64,000 nt of DNA from Paenarthrobacter histidinolovorans (GCF_014647595.1 NZ_BMPM01000006.1:62001-126000), one strand, 5' to 3'; shown: positions 16,518 to 25,238, counted from the stretch's first letter. Numbers and translations: made by a program. Notes: generated by a model from the letters alone, not told the origin.

Positions 16518-18638
16518 ATGCGCAGCAAGCTCGCAGAACGGCTAAGTGCCCCGGGCATTCGTTTCAAAGCCCTGCCCTGGGGCTCCCGTATCGCCCTGCT
16601 CTTCCTCATGGTGATTGTCCTGGCCGCCATTTTCGCGCCGGTCATCGCACCGCACGATCCACTGGAAACGTTCATTCCGGCCACGCCGCCGGGTGCCGAA
16701 CACTTCTTCGGCACTGACCGCCTGGGCCGTGACATCTTCTCCCGCCTCCTGTTCGGCGCGCAGTCGTCGCTGATGATCGGCCTCGGCGCGGTTGGCCTGG
16801 CGATCCTGGCCGGTGCGCTCCTGGGCTCCTTCGCAGCGACCTCCAGCAAGTCCGTGAACGAAATCATCATGCGGCTCATGGACATCCTCATGGCATTCCC
16901 GGGCATCGCTCTGGCCGCCGTGCTGCTGGCAGCTTTCGGCAATTCGGTCCCGACCATCATCATCGCGATCGCCATTATCTACACCCCGCAACTGGCCCGC
17001 GTGGTCCGTGCCAACGTGCTGGCCCAGTACGGCGAAGACTACGTCCGTGCCGAGCGCGTGATCGGTGCCGGCCGCTTCTACATCCTGGTCAAGCACATCG
17101 TCCGCAACACCGCGGCCCCTGTGCTGGTGTTCGCCACGGTCATGGTGGCCGACGCCATCATCCTCGAAGCGTCCCTGTCCTTCCTGGGCGCCGGTGTGCA
17201 GGACCCTGCCCCCTCCTGGGGCAACGTGATTTCCTACGGTCGCAACCTGGTCCTGTCCGGCGGTTGGTGGGCCACCACCTTCGCCGGCCTGACCATCCTG
17301 CTGACCGTGCTGTCCCTGAACATCCTGGCCGAGGGCCTTACCGACGCCATGGTGAATCCGAAACTCCGCCGCGCGCCGGTAGTGAAGGACGACGACGGCA
17401 GTGCTTCGTCAGTAGCAGCGGTGGCCGTTGACACTGAGGTGGCAACCTCAGTTGCCCAGCCCTCCGTTATTGAGGAACACGAGCTCGACGGCGTCCGTGC
17501 GGCTTCCGCTGACGGGGTCGCTTCACAGGCGGGAACCTCAGCCGTCCTCACCGACGTGAAGCTGGCCGCCGCGAACCCGCACCTCCTGCTGGACCGGGAG
17601 CTGGAACTCCTGGCAGCCATCGAAGCGAAGCGCACCGACCGCCTCCCGCAGGTTTCAGCCGACGCACGCAACGTCCTCGAGGTAAAGAACCTGTCCATCC
17701 GATTCCCGGCCCGCTTCGGCGACATCGCGATCGTGGACAATGTGTCCTTCACCGTCCGCGAAGGCGAAACGATGGGCCTGGTGGGCGAATCCGGTTGCGG
17801 CAAGTCCATCACCTCGCTGGCCGTCATGGGGCTGCTCCCCAAAGCCGCACAGGTCACCGGTTCCATCATGTTTGACGGCAAGGAACTCCTGGACGCCAGG
17901 ACGCAGCACAGCAACCCCAAAGCCTACGAGGGCCTCCGTGGTGAGCAGATCGCCATGGTCTACCAGGATGCGCTGAGCTCCCTGAACCCGTCCATGAAGA
18001 TCAAGGACCAGCTGGAGCAGCTCACCAAGCGCGGTGGCCGCAAGACCCCCACCGAGCTGCTGGAAATGGTGAAACTGGACCCCGTCCGGACACTTGCCAG
18101 CTACCCGCACGAGCTCTCCGGCGGCCAACGCCAGCGTGTGCTGATCGCCATGGCCCTGTCCCGCTCGCCGAAGATCGTGGTCGCCGACGAGCCCACCACC
18201 GCTTTGGATGTCACAGTCCAGAAGCAGGTTGTGGACCTGCTCAACGAACTCCGCGAACAGCTCGGCTTCGCCATGGTGTTCGTTAGCCACGACCTCGCCT
18301 TGGTGGCGTCTTTGGCCCACCGCATCACGGTCATGTACGCCGGCCAGGTAGTGGAATCGGCCCAGGCTTCCGAGCTCCTGCAGAACCCCAAGCACGAGTA
18401 CACCCGCGGCTTGCTGGGTGCGGTGCTTTCCATTGAGGCCGACGCCGTCCGCCTGCACCAGATCCCCGGCACCGTCCCGTCCCCGCGGGACTTCGCCACG
18501 GGCGACCGCTTCGCGGCCCGCTCACTAAGGCCCGACGCCGATCCCCACCAAAAGCTGGTACTCACCACGGTTTCCTCGTCGAACGGTGACGATGCCGACC
18601 ACTACTGGGCGAGCCACTTGAAGGAGGACGCGAAATGA
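16518..18638 (+). CDS. siaG: fused ABC permease-ATPase (DppC-DppD fusion)
   Basis: 706 residues. Residues ~1-280 are a DppC-type permease (FGTDRLGRDIFSRLLFGA is the family motif, then five helices and the EAA loop). Residues ~285-385 are an acidic, Ala/Val-rich linker (VAAVAVDTEVATSVAQPS). Residues ~390-690 are an ATPase with Walker A GESGCGKS, signature LSGGQRQR and Walker B IVVADEP, plus the oligopeptide-type C-terminal extension. Separate genes are usual; this fusion is shared, as I recall, with C. glutamicum siaG. Its stop overlaps the next start by ATGA. It provides one channel half and one ATPase half of the importer. Confidence 0.9.
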   Translation: MRSKLAERLSAPGIRFKALPWGSRIALLFLMVIVLAAIFAPVIAPHDPLETFIPATPPGAEHFFGTDRLGRDIFSRLLFGAQSSLMIGLGAVGLAILAGALLGSFAATSSKSVNEIIMRLMDILMAFPGIALAAVLLAAFGNSVPTIIIAIAIIYTPQLARVVRANVLAQYGEDYVRAERVIGAGRFYILVKHIVRNTAAPVLVFATVMVADAIILEASLSFLGAGVQDPAPSWGNVISYGRNLVLSGGWWATTFAGLTILLTVLSLNILAEGLTDAMVNPKLRRAPVVKDDDGSASSVAAVAVDTEVATSVAQPSVIEEHELDGVRAASADGVASQAGTSAVLTDVKLAAANPHLLLDRELELLAAIEAKRTDRLPQVSADARNVLEVKNLSIRFPARFGDIAIVDNVSFTVREGETMGLVGESGCGKSITSLAVMGLLPKAAQVTGSIMFDGKELLDARTQHSNPKAYEGLRGEQIAMVYQDALSSLNPSMKIKDQLEQLTKRGGRKTPTELLEMVKLDPVRTLASYPHELSGGQRQRVLIAMALSRSPKIVVADEPTTALDVTVQKQVVDLLNELREQLGFAMVFVSHDLALVASLAHRITVMYAGQVVESAQASELLQNPKHEYTRGLLGAVLSIEADAVRLHQIPGTVPSPRDFATGDRFAARSLRPDADPHQKLVLTTVSSSNGDDADHYWASHLKEDAK

Positions 18639-19441
18639 GCGAATCCACCGGTAAGCCGGTCATCGAGCTCAAGGACGTCAAGGTCCATCACCACGCACGG
18701 ACGGGTGGCCTGTTCCGGCCGAACATCGTCAAGGCCGTGGACGGCGTGGACTTCACCATCAGCCGCGGCGAAACCGTCGGCATCGTGGGCGAGTCCGGCT
18801 GCGGCAAGTCCACGCTCGCTTCAGTCCTCGTGGGACTGCAGCCGCCGACGTCGGGCAAGGTCTTGTTCCACGGAAAGCCGGCCATCAAGCGGAACGCGGC
18901 CATGCGCAAGCAGTTCGGCCGCTCCGTCTCTGTGGTCTTCCAGGATCCGGCGACGGCATTGAACCCCCGCATGACCATCCAGGACATCCTGACGGATCCG
19001 CTGCAGATCCATGGGATCGGCAACGCTGCTTCCCGCGCTGCCAAGGTCAAGGAACTGTTGGCGCTGGTTGGCTTGCCGCAATCCGCGGCCGAAGTGACGC
19101 CGTCGCAGGTTTCCGGCGGCCAGCGCCAGCGTGTGGCGATCGCCCGCGCACTGGCTCTGGACCCGGACATCATCGTGGCGGACGAGCCGACGTCGGCGCT
19201 GGACGTTTCCGTCCGCGCACAGGTCCTGAACCTGTTGTCCGACCTGAAGACCCAGCTGAACCTCGGCATGGTGTTCATTTCGCACGATATCCAGACTGTC
19301 CGGTACGTCTCTGACCGTATCTGCGTCATGTACTTCGGCAAGATCGTCGAGCAAGGCTCCGCCTCGCAGGTCTTCGACAACCCCAGCAACGACTACACCA
19401 AGAAGCTGCTGGGCGCCGCGCCGAGCCTGCTCCACATCTAG
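18635..19441 (+). CDS. siaI: ABC importer ATP-binding protein (DppF/OppF type)
   Basis: 268 residues from ATG 18635, translationally coupled to siaG by the 4-bp overlap. Walker A GESGCGKS, Q-loop FQDPATALNPR, signature VSGGQRQR and Walker B IIVADEP are intact, and the H-loop is ISHD. It is the second nucleotide-binding subunit of the heterodimeric importer motor. The C-terminal extension of the oligopeptide subfamily (YVSDRICVMYFGKIVE) is short, giving a compact protein. Confidence 0.9.
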   Translation: MSESTGKPVIELKDVKVHHHARTGGLFRPNIVKAVDGVDFTISRGETVGIVGESGCGKSTLASVLVGLQPPTSGKVLFHGKPAIKRNAAMRKQFGRSVSVVFQDPATALNPRMTIQDILTDPLQIHGIGNAASRAAKVKELLALVGLPQSAAEVTPSQVSGGQRQRVAIARALALDPDIIVADEPTSALDVSVRAQVLNLLSDLKTQLNLGMVFISHDIQTVRYVSDRICVMYFGKIVEQGSASQVFDNPSNDYTKKLLGAAPSLLHI

Positions 19442-19478
19442 TTTTTCCCTTCACACGCTACAAACAACGGAGAATTCT

Positions 19479-20396
19479 GTGTCCACTCAGTTCCAGGGCG
19501 TCATTCCCCCGGTCATCACCCCCCGCCACGCCGACGGCAGCATCGACACCGCGTCGCTGAAGAACGTCACCAAGCACCTGATCAACGGCGGTGTGTCCGG
19601 CCTTTTCGTCCTGGGCTCCTCCGGCGAAGTCCCCTACATGACCAACGACGAGCGTGAGCTGGTGGTCTCCACCATCGCCGACGCCAACGCCGGTGCGGTC
19701 CCGCTGATCGTGGGCGCCAACGAACAGACCACCAACCGCGTGATCGAGGAAGCCCGCAAGGTGGTCGACCTCGGCGCCGACGCGATCGTAGTCACGTCCA
19801 TGTACTACGCCATTGGCAACGCCGCGGAGACGGAAACCCACTTCCGCAGCATCCATGCCGCCATCGAAAAGCCGATCTTCGCTTACGACGTCCCGGTCCG
19901 CACGCACTTCAAGCTGCCCACTGATCTCCTGGTCCGGCTGGGCCGCGACGGCGTCATTGCCGGCGTCAAGGATTCCTCGGGTGACGACGTTTCCTTCCGC
20001 CAACTGCTCCTCGCAGCCAAGGACATCCCCAACTTCGACATCTTCACCGGTCACGAAGTTGTAGTGGACGGCGCCCTCCTGGGCGGCGCGCAGGGCGTTG
20101 TTCCGGGCCTCGGCAACGTTGACCCGGCCGGCTACCGCCGCCTGTTCGACGCCGCCCAGGCTGGCGACTGGGCCGGCGCTGCCCGCGAGCAGGACCGCTT
20201 GGCCGACGTCTTCGAGATCGTCTACACCCCCAACGGGCGCGTCTCCGGAGGCGCTGCGGGCCTGGGCGCCTTCAAGACCGCGCTGCAGGTGATGGGCGTC
20301 ATCGAGTCCAACACCATGAGCTCGCCGATGCTGTCCTTGAATGAATCCGAGACGGCTGCGATCCGTTCGATTCTGGAGCGGAACGGGCTGGTCTAG
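19479..20396 (+). CDS. nanA: N-acetylneuraminate lyase (DapA/NanA superfamily)
   Basis: 305 residues from GTG 19479 with CGGAGAA upstream. It is a TIM-barrel aldolase of the DHDPS/NAL family: GSSGE (47-51) binds the keto-acid carboxylate, Y136 (YDVP) is the proton relay, and K164 (AGVKDSSG) forms the Schiff base. These positions match Tyr137 and Lys165 of E. coli NanA. The expected reaction is N-acetylneuraminate to N-acetylmannosamine plus pyruvate. The downstream ROK kinase and NanE make NAL far more likely than dihydrodipicolinate synthase. It is 37 bp from siaI and 5 bp from nanK. Confidence 0.85.
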   Translation: MSTQFQGVIPPVITPRHADGSIDTASLKNVTKHLINGGVSGLFVLGSSGEVPYMTNDERELVVSTIADANAGAVPLIVGANEQTTNRVIEEARKVVDLGADAIVVTSMYYAIGNAAETETHFRSIHAAIEKPIFAYDVPVRTHFKLPTDLLVRLGRDGVIAGVKDSSGDDVSFRQLLLAAKDIPNFDIFTGHEVVVDGALLGGAQGVVPGLGNVDPAGYRRLFDAAQAGDWAGAAREQDRLADVFEIVYTPNGRVSGGAAGLGAFKTALQVMGVIESNTMSSPMLSLNESETAAIRSILERNGLV

Positions 20397-20401
20397 CTCC
20401 C

Positions 20402-21385
20402 ATGACCCACGTGATCGGCGTTGACCTCGGCGGCACCAAAACCGCCGCCGGGGTTGTTGCACCTTCCGGCGAAGTGCTGATGTCAGAGACCATTCCGACA
20501 TTGAACCGGGACGGTGGCGAAGCGATCCTCGACGCCACCGCAGCGCTGATCGCGGGCTTGGTTGGGCGCGCTGCCGACGCCGGAATTTCGGTTTCCGGCG
20601 TCGGCATCGGCTCCGCTGGGGTTATTGACGCTGCTACCGGGTCCGTTGTGGCTGCGACCGACGCCATCCTCGGTTGGGCCGGGACGGAGCTTGTTCCCGG
20701 GCTTTCTGCCCGTCTTTCGCTTCCTGCTTCGGCTGTGCGCGCCGTCAACGACGTTCACGCCCACGCCCTCGGTGAGGCTTGGCTCGGTGCTGCCAAGGGT
20801 TCCTCTAGTTCGCTCATGGTGGCGTTCGGAACCGGCGTTGGGGGGAGTTTCGTCTTGGACGGCGCTCCCGTTCTGGGGCACCGCTTTGTGGGCGGGCATG
20901 TGGGGCATTTTGCTTCTCCTCATGCCTATTCCGACGGTGTTCCACTGCCGTGTGTGTGCGGCGGATCCGGACACGTGGAGGCCATCGCTTCCGGGCCCGC
21001 CCTGTATGAGGCGTATCTGCGCTTTGGCGGTTCCGCCCGGGAGGCTTTGGATACGCGGGGCGTTTTTGCGCTGGCCTCTGCTGCGGAAGCGCTCGACGGC
21101 GGTGCTGACACGGGTTCTGCGGACAACCCCGCGGCTGCCCTGTGTGCCATAGACGTCGGCGCAGCCGCCGCAGGGCAAGCCGTGGGCGGACTCATCAACA
21201 TTCTTGACCCCGAAACCGTGGTGATTTCCGGCGGCTTGGTTGATGCCGGAGACCTCTGGTGGAAGCCCATGGAGTTTGCCTTGCGTCAGGAACTGCTCTT
21301 GCCCCTGGCTTCCGTGCCGGTGGTCAGGGCGGCCCTCGGCAACAGCGCTGCCATTGTGGGCGCAGCGAAACTCGTCCTTAAGTAA
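20402..21385 (+). CDS. nanK: ROK-family kinase, predicted N-acetylmannosamine kinase
   Basis: 327 residues. The ATP loop DLGGTKT (8-14) and the ROK segment GHVGHFASP with downstream CVCGGSGHVEAIASGPAL are present. The ROK zinc motif normally has three cysteines; here the third position is His (CVCGGSGH), which still offers a metal ligand. It would phosphorylate ManNAc to ManNAc-6-P, the step between NanA and NanE on either side. GC content in this gene is slightly lower in places (GTT/CTT codons). A glucokinase-type role cannot be excluded from sequence alone. Confidence 0.82.
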   Translation: MTHVIGVDLGGTKTAAGVVAPSGEVLMSETIPTLNRDGGEAILDATAALIAGLVGRAADAGISVSGVGIGSAGVIDAATGSVVAATDAILGWAGTELVPGLSARLSLPASAVRAVNDVHAHALGEAWLGAAKGSSSSLMVAFGTGVGGSFVLDGAPVLGHRFVGGHVGHFASPHAYSDGVPLPCVCGGSGHVEAIASGPALYEAYLRFGGSAREALDTRGVFALASAAEALDGGADTGSADNPAAALCAIDVGAAAAGQAVGGLINILDPETVVISGGLVDAGDLWWKPMEFALRQELLLPLASVPVVRAALGNSAAIVGAAKLVLK

Positions 21386-21395
21386 GGAAGACAAC

Positions 21396-22082
21396 TTGAT
21401 CCTCACCCCAGAAGGCCTCGAAGCCCTCCGCTCCCAGCTCATCGTCTCCTGTCAGGCGTACCCCGACGAGCCCATGCGCGATCCCCGGACCACGGGCCAG
21501 GTAGCGGCGTCTGCCGTGATCGGTGGCGCCGCGGCGATCCGTGTCCAAGGGTTGGCCGACGTGCAGTTCACGCGTGCCGCCGTCGAGGTCCCTGTCATTG
21601 GGCTCTGGAAAGACGGGCACGAGGGTGTCTTCATCACTCCCACCCTTCGGCATGCCCTTGCGGTAGCGAACGCGGGTGCGCACGTTGTGGCCGTTGACGG
21701 GACGCGGCGGGCTCGCCCGGATGGGTTTTCACTCGCAGCGACCATTGCCGGGGTTCACAGGGATTCCCACGCGTTGGTCATGGCTGACTGTGGTTCGTTT
21801 GAGGATGCCTGCTCAGCCGTTGAAGCGGGCGCAGATCTGATCGGCACCACCCTGGCCGGCTATACGGGCGAGCGCCCGAAGACCGATGGGCCGGACCTGG
21901 ATTTGCTGGAGCAGATCGCTGCTGCGGAGCTGGGAAGGCCCTTGATCGCCGAAGGCCGCATCCACACTCCCGTCCAAGCCCGCCAAGCCTTGGACGCGGG
22001 AGCCTTCGCCGTGGTTGTGGGCACCGCCATCACGCACCCGGCCAGCATCACGGGCTGGTTCAAGGGTGCGATGCACGCTTAG
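21396..22082 (+). CDS. nanE: N-acetylmannosamine-6-phosphate 2-epimerase
   Basis: 228 residues from TTG 21396, chosen because AGGAAG lies 5 bases upstream and the family N-terminus follows; the longer open frame overlaps nanK. Family motifs include LIVSCQAYPDEPM (active-site region near the start), VIGLWKD, GADLIGTTLAGYT and LIAEGRIHTP. It converts ManNAc-6-P to GlcNAc-6-P. The later steps (NagA, NagB) are not in this window, so the product must join a separate amino-sugar pathway. It is the last gene of the cluster. Confidence 0.9.
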   Translation: MILTPEGLEALRSQLIVSCQAYPDEPMRDPRTTGQVAASAVIGGAAAIRVQGLADVQFTRAAVEVPVIGLWKDGHEGVFITPTLRHALAVANAGAHVVAVDGTRRARPDGFSLAATIAGVHRDSHALVMADCGSFEDACSAVEAGADLIGTTLAGYTGERPKTDGPDLDLLEQIAAAELGRPLIAEGRIHTPVQARQALDAGAFAVVVGTAITHPASITGWFKGAMHA

Positions 22083-22102
22083 GCCCTTCGAGGGTGCATT
22101 TC

Positions 22103-22184
22103 TGCTGGATCATCGGAACCTCGCCGTGCTTTAAACCCAGCTCTGGCGCGGGCTGCCCCCGGTCAGGTAAGCGATGATCCAGCA
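22103..22184. repeat. 13-bp inverted repeat downstream of nanE
   Basis: TGCTGGATCATCG (22103-22115) and CGATGATCCAGCA (22172-22184) are perfect complements 56 bp apart. They could form the base of a long terminator stem or mark ends of a small inserted segment. There is no T-run. Confidence 0.5.
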
Positions 22185-22435
22185 AATTTGCCGCTCTCCA
22201 ACGCGCGGGAAGCCAAGCTGAGCCGCTGTCCTACGATTTCTTTGTTTACGGGTCTGAAGCCATCGGCCATGATGATGTGGCTAACCGCCTTACCAACATT
22301 CGCGGGCCGGGCTTCGACCCTTCTGAAAGTGGCCCCACCGAGGACCACGCCTGGGGCTTCTTGTCCGCCGGGGCATCCGACGAAGTTACAGTTTCACCAT
22401 CGACGGTGGCTCTCAGCCGTCACGCGGAGGAAACA
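22178..22435 (+). pseudogene. possible 5'-truncated gene remnant, family unknown
   Basis: The spacer between nanE and the sulfurtransferase has one plus-strand frame that reads like protein. It runs from just after a TGA at 22175 and includes EPLSYDFFVYGSEAIGHDD and, further on, GPGFDPSESGPTEDHAWGF. It has no start codon with a ribosome site near its beginning and runs into the palindromic element at 22436, where protein character is lost. I recognise no family. Codon positions are moderately GC3-biased. It may be a decayed gene fragment or chance. Confidence 0.3.
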
Positions 22436-22492
22436 GGCCGCCTACTCTGCACCGCAAGACCCCCTGCAAGTCCGCAGAGTAGGCCTCACAAG
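22436..22492. repeat. dispersed palindromic element, copy 2 (degenerate left arm)
   Basis: GGCCGCCTACTCTGC and GCAGAGTAGGCCTCACAAG face each other with a 23-bp spacer. The right arm matches the half-units of the array at 23390 and contains the stop codon of the sulfurtransferase gene. Confidence 0.7.
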
Positions 22493-23325
22493 CTGCAGTC
22501 AGGCCAGATTTTCGTCTCCACGGGCCTGTCCAGTGCATGGCCATATTGGGACCATCCGCCGACGAACAGCTTGCCGGTACCCATTCCCAGGTGCTCCATC
22601 ATCAGCAGGTTGTGGCACGCAGTAACTCCGGATCCGCAGTAGGAGATGGTGCGGTCCGCGGACGCAACGCCGGCACGTTCGAAGTTCGCACGGATGTGCG
22701 GCTCCGGGAGCAGGTTTCCCGAGGCATTGAGGTTCTCCCGGCAGGGGACGTTCACAGCACCAGGTATGTGTCCGGGGCGGGGATCGATAGGGTCTTGGCG
22801 GCCTTCGAATCGGTCGCGATTCCTTGCATCCATGGTGAGGAAGGCGTCGGAGGAGGCCTCCGAAATGTCCGCCAGGAGGTCTGCGGGCCAGGCTTTGGCA
22901 GCGAAGCTCCCGGTCCGGCGTAGCGGCGTTTCCGTGGAGAGATCCCCAGGATAGTTGCCGATACCTCCGTCCAGGATCGCGGCGCGGTGTCCTGTCGACC
23001 GGAGCATCCAGACCAGCCTGGCCGCAATGACTCCCCCGGCGTCGTCATAGACAACCACTGTGTCAGCATCGCTGATGCCGGCTTCCCGCATCCCTTGGGC
23101 AAAGACCTCGGGATCGGGCAACGGGTTCCGCCCCGCTTCCGGCGACGCTGGTCCAGACAAGCAGTTGTCCAGGTCGACGAACACGGCATCCGGGATGTGT
23201 CCGGCGTCGTAGGCGTCTTTTCCGGAGGAGCCGTCGAGATACCAGCGGGAATCTACAAGAACGAATTTCCCCAGATTATCCGCGCACCAGCTCCAGTCGA
23301 CAAACGGCTTCAGTTCTTCTTCCAT
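22486..23325 (-). CDS. sseA: two-domain sulfurtransferase, 3-mercaptopyruvate type
   Basis: 279 residues from ATG 23325; an ATG 27 bases upstream is an alternative. Two rhodanese domains: an inactive N-terminal one (VLVDSRWYLDGSSGKDAYDAGHIPDA split in the usual way) and an active C-terminal one with the nucleophile in SYCGSGVTA (Cys230). The loop CGSGVT resembles mercaptopyruvate sulfurtransferases rather than CRKGVT of thiosulfate enzymes. It moves sulfane sulfur to a thiol acceptor or cyanide in the cytosol. The final residues and stop (SL, then TGA within TTGTGAGGCC) are provided by a dispersed palindromic element. The 5' side faces the tandem array. Confidence 0.88.
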   Translation of the reverse strand: MEEELKPFVDWSWCADNLGKFVLVDSRWYLDGSSGKDAYDAGHIPDAVFVDLDNCLSGPASPEAGRNPLPDPEVFAQGMREAGISDADTVVVYDDAGGVIAARLVWMLRSTGHRAAILDGGIGNYPGDLSTETPLRRTGSFAAKAWPADLLADISEASSDAFLTMDARNRDRFEGRQDPIDPRPGHIPGAVNVPCRENLNASGNLLPEPHIRANFERAGVASADRTISYCGSGVTACHNLLMMEHLGMGTGKLFVGGWSQYGHALDRPVETKIWPDCSL

Positions 23326-23389
23326 GCACAGCAGCCTAGACAGGCTTTCCATATTTTGAGATAGACATCCCACTATTTGGATGCTCCGA

Positions 23390-23744
23390 AACTTGTGAGG
23401 CCCACTCCGCACCCCAAAACCCACCCAAACCCCGCAAAGCAGGCCCCACAACGCACGGGCACAACTTGCGAGGCCCGCTCTGCACCCCAAAACCCACCCC
23501 AACCCCGCAAAGCAGGCCTCACAACGAACGGGCACAACTTGCGAGGCCCACTCTGCACCCCAAAACCCACCCCAACCCCGCAAAGCAGGCCTCACAACGA
23601 ACGGGCACAACTTGCGAGGCCCACCCTGCACCCCAAAACCCACCCAAACCCCGCAAAGCAGGCCTCACAACGAACGGGCACAACTTGCGAGGCCCACCCT
23701 GCACCCCAAAACCCACCCAAACCCCGCAAAGCAGGCCTCACAAC
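23390..23744. repeat. tandem array: five 73-bp units of the palindromic element
   Basis: Units start at 23390, 23463, 23536, 23609 and 23682; the last lacks the 10-bp spacer GAACGGGCAC. Units differ by only 1-7 bases. Each unit carries arms related to the dispersed element (TTGCGAGGCCCGCTCTGC and GCAAAGCAGGCCTCACAA) around a C-rich centre (CACCCCAAAACCCACCCC). ORFs through it on either strand are repeat artefacts. It fills most of the 447-bp divergent spacer between sseA and the flavoprotein gene and so displaces or separates their promoters. Confidence 0.95.
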
Positions 23745-23772
23745 GCTGAGGGAGCGGTTGTAGGCTGTCCCC

Positions 23773-25230
23773 ATGACTGCCGAGAGCTCCCGTGAATACG
23801 ACGTAATAGTGATCGGCGCGGGCGCCGTTGGGGAAAACGTGGCGGACCGCGTGGTTCGGGGTGGCCTGTCGGCAGTGATCGTTGAAAGCGAATTGGTTGG
23901 TGGCGAGTGCTCGTATTGGGCCTGCATCCCATCCAAAGCCCTCCTTCGTCCGGGCAGCGTCCTCCATGCCGCCCAAGGCATTCCGGGTGCCGCAGAGGCC
24001 ATCACCGGCACCATTGACGCAGACGCGGCGCTGAAGCACAGGGACTGGTTCACCAACAACTGGCAGGATGGCAGCCAGGTTGAATGGCTGGACAGCGCCG
24101 GCATTGACCTGATCCGCGGACGCGGCCGGATAACGGGTCCCCGCGAGGTTCATGCGGAGGGGCTCGACGGCAACGGCTACGTCCTCAAAGCCCGGCACGC
24201 CGTAGTGGTCGCCACCGGCTCAAAGCCCACCGTCCCGGAGATAGAAGGCCTGGCGGACATACCTTTCTGGACCACGAGGGAGGCTACGGCAGCCAAGGAA
24301 GTTCCGAACCGGTTTGCGGTGCTCGGCGGGGGCGTGGCTGGCGTCGAACTGGCCCAGGCGTTTGCCCGCCTGGGTTCCAGCGTCACGCTGGTGGCTCGGG
24401 GTCGGCTGCTGAGCAGCTACGCAGAGGAAGCCGCGGACCTGGTTCTGGCCGGGCTTCGGGCCGATGGCGTCGCCGTGCACCTTCATACCGATGTCCACAA
24501 GGTGGAGAAGAACGACGACGGTTCCGTCACCGTGGCACTCGACGGCACGACCCTCGTTGCCGACCAACTGCTGGTCGCCTCCGGACGGCATCCCGCGTTG
24601 GCCGATCTGGGCTTGGAAAGCGTTGGCCTCGAAGCTCAAAACAGCAAGCCACTCCGGCTCACGACGGATGCCAGCGGGCTCGTCGAAGGTCCATCCAGCG
24701 ATGACTTCCGCAGCCCGTGGCTTTACGTGGCCGGGGACGCCGCCGGAAAGGTACTCCTGACGCACCAGGGCAAGTACGAAGCCAGGGCAACGGGTGATGC
24801 GATTGTGGCCAGGGCCAAGGGCGAGCTGAAAGGCAGCCCGCAGCCGTGGAGCGCCTGGGCGCATACCGCCAATAATCATGCCGTGCCCAGCGTCGTTTTC
24901 ACCGACCCTGAGGTGGCGTCCGTGGGGCAGGGCCTCGAGCAGGCGCTCCTGCAGGGCAAGAACGTCACGGGTGTTGAACTTCCCATCAACGTCAGTGGCT
25001 CACAGCTGTACTCCCCGGACTACAAGGGGTGGGCCCAAATTGTGGTGGACGAAGACCGGAAGGTCATCCTGGGCGCAACGTTTGCAGGCCCCGGTGTCTC
25101 AGAGCTCCTCCATTCAGCAACGATCGCAATCGTCGGCGAGGTTCCGCTTGACCGGCTCTGGCATGCAGTTCCGTCCTATCCGACCATCAGCGAGGTATGG
25201 CTCCGGCTCCTGGAGAAGTACGGCCTTTGA
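23773..25230 (+). CDS. FAD-dependent pyridine nucleotide-disulfide oxidoreductase
   Basis: 485 residues. FAD dinucleotide fold VIVIGAGAVG (11-20), redox-active pair in GGECSYWACIPSK (C46, C51, CX4C), ATGSKP, a second nucleotide fold VLGGGVAGVELAQAFARLG, the second FAD contact YVAGDAAG, and a C-terminal dimer domain. In dihydrolipoamide dehydrogenase or glutathione reductase the C-terminal motif is HPT-x-x-E. Here it reads YPTISE (Tyr469, Glu474), so the catalytic base His is absent. It is therefore unlikely to be an Lpd and more like mercuric-reductase-type or transhydrogenase-type relatives. Substrate unknown. It starts 28 bp after the repeat array. Confidence 0.85.
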   Translation: MTAESSREYDVIVIGAGAVGENVADRVVRGGLSAVIVESELVGGECSYWACIPSKALLRPGSVLHAAQGIPGAAEAITGTIDADAALKHRDWFTNNWQDGSQVEWLDSAGIDLIRGRGRITGPREVHAEGLDGNGYVLKARHAVVVATGSKPTVPEIEGLADIPFWTTREATAAKEVPNRFAVLGGGVAGVELAQAFARLGSSVTLVARGRLLSSYAEEAADLVLAGLRADGVAVHLHTDVHKVEKNDDGSVTVALDGTTLVADQLLVASGRHPALADLGLESVGLEAQNSKPLRLTTDASGLVEGPSSDDFRSPWLYVAGDAAGKVLLTHQGKYEARATGDAIVARAKGELKGSPQPWSAWAHTANNHAVPSVVFTDPEVASVGQGLEQALLQGKNVTGVELPINVSGSQLYSPDYKGWAQIVVDEDRKVILGATFAGPGVSELLHSATIAIVGEVPLDRLWHAVPSYPTISEVWLRLLEKYGL

Positions 25231-25238
25231 TTTCTATT

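Noticed and set aside
20402-21385. Loss of the ROK zinc site in NanK
   Set aside because: The third Cys is His, another metal ligand, and such variants occur in actinobacterial ROK proteins, so it is not clear evidence of inactivation.
22188-22642. Full-length small genes in the nanE/sseA spacer (145 and 121 codons)
   Set aside because: They run through the palindromic element and into the antisense of sseA; only the middle frame 22178-22435 has any protein character.
23390-23744. CRISPR array
   Set aside because: Whole 73-bp units repeat including the centres; there are no unique spacers and no cas genes in the window.
23377-23795. Overlapping Pro/Lys-rich and Gly/Trp-rich ORFs
   Set aside because: They are translations of the 73-bp tandem array and show its period, not protein conservation.
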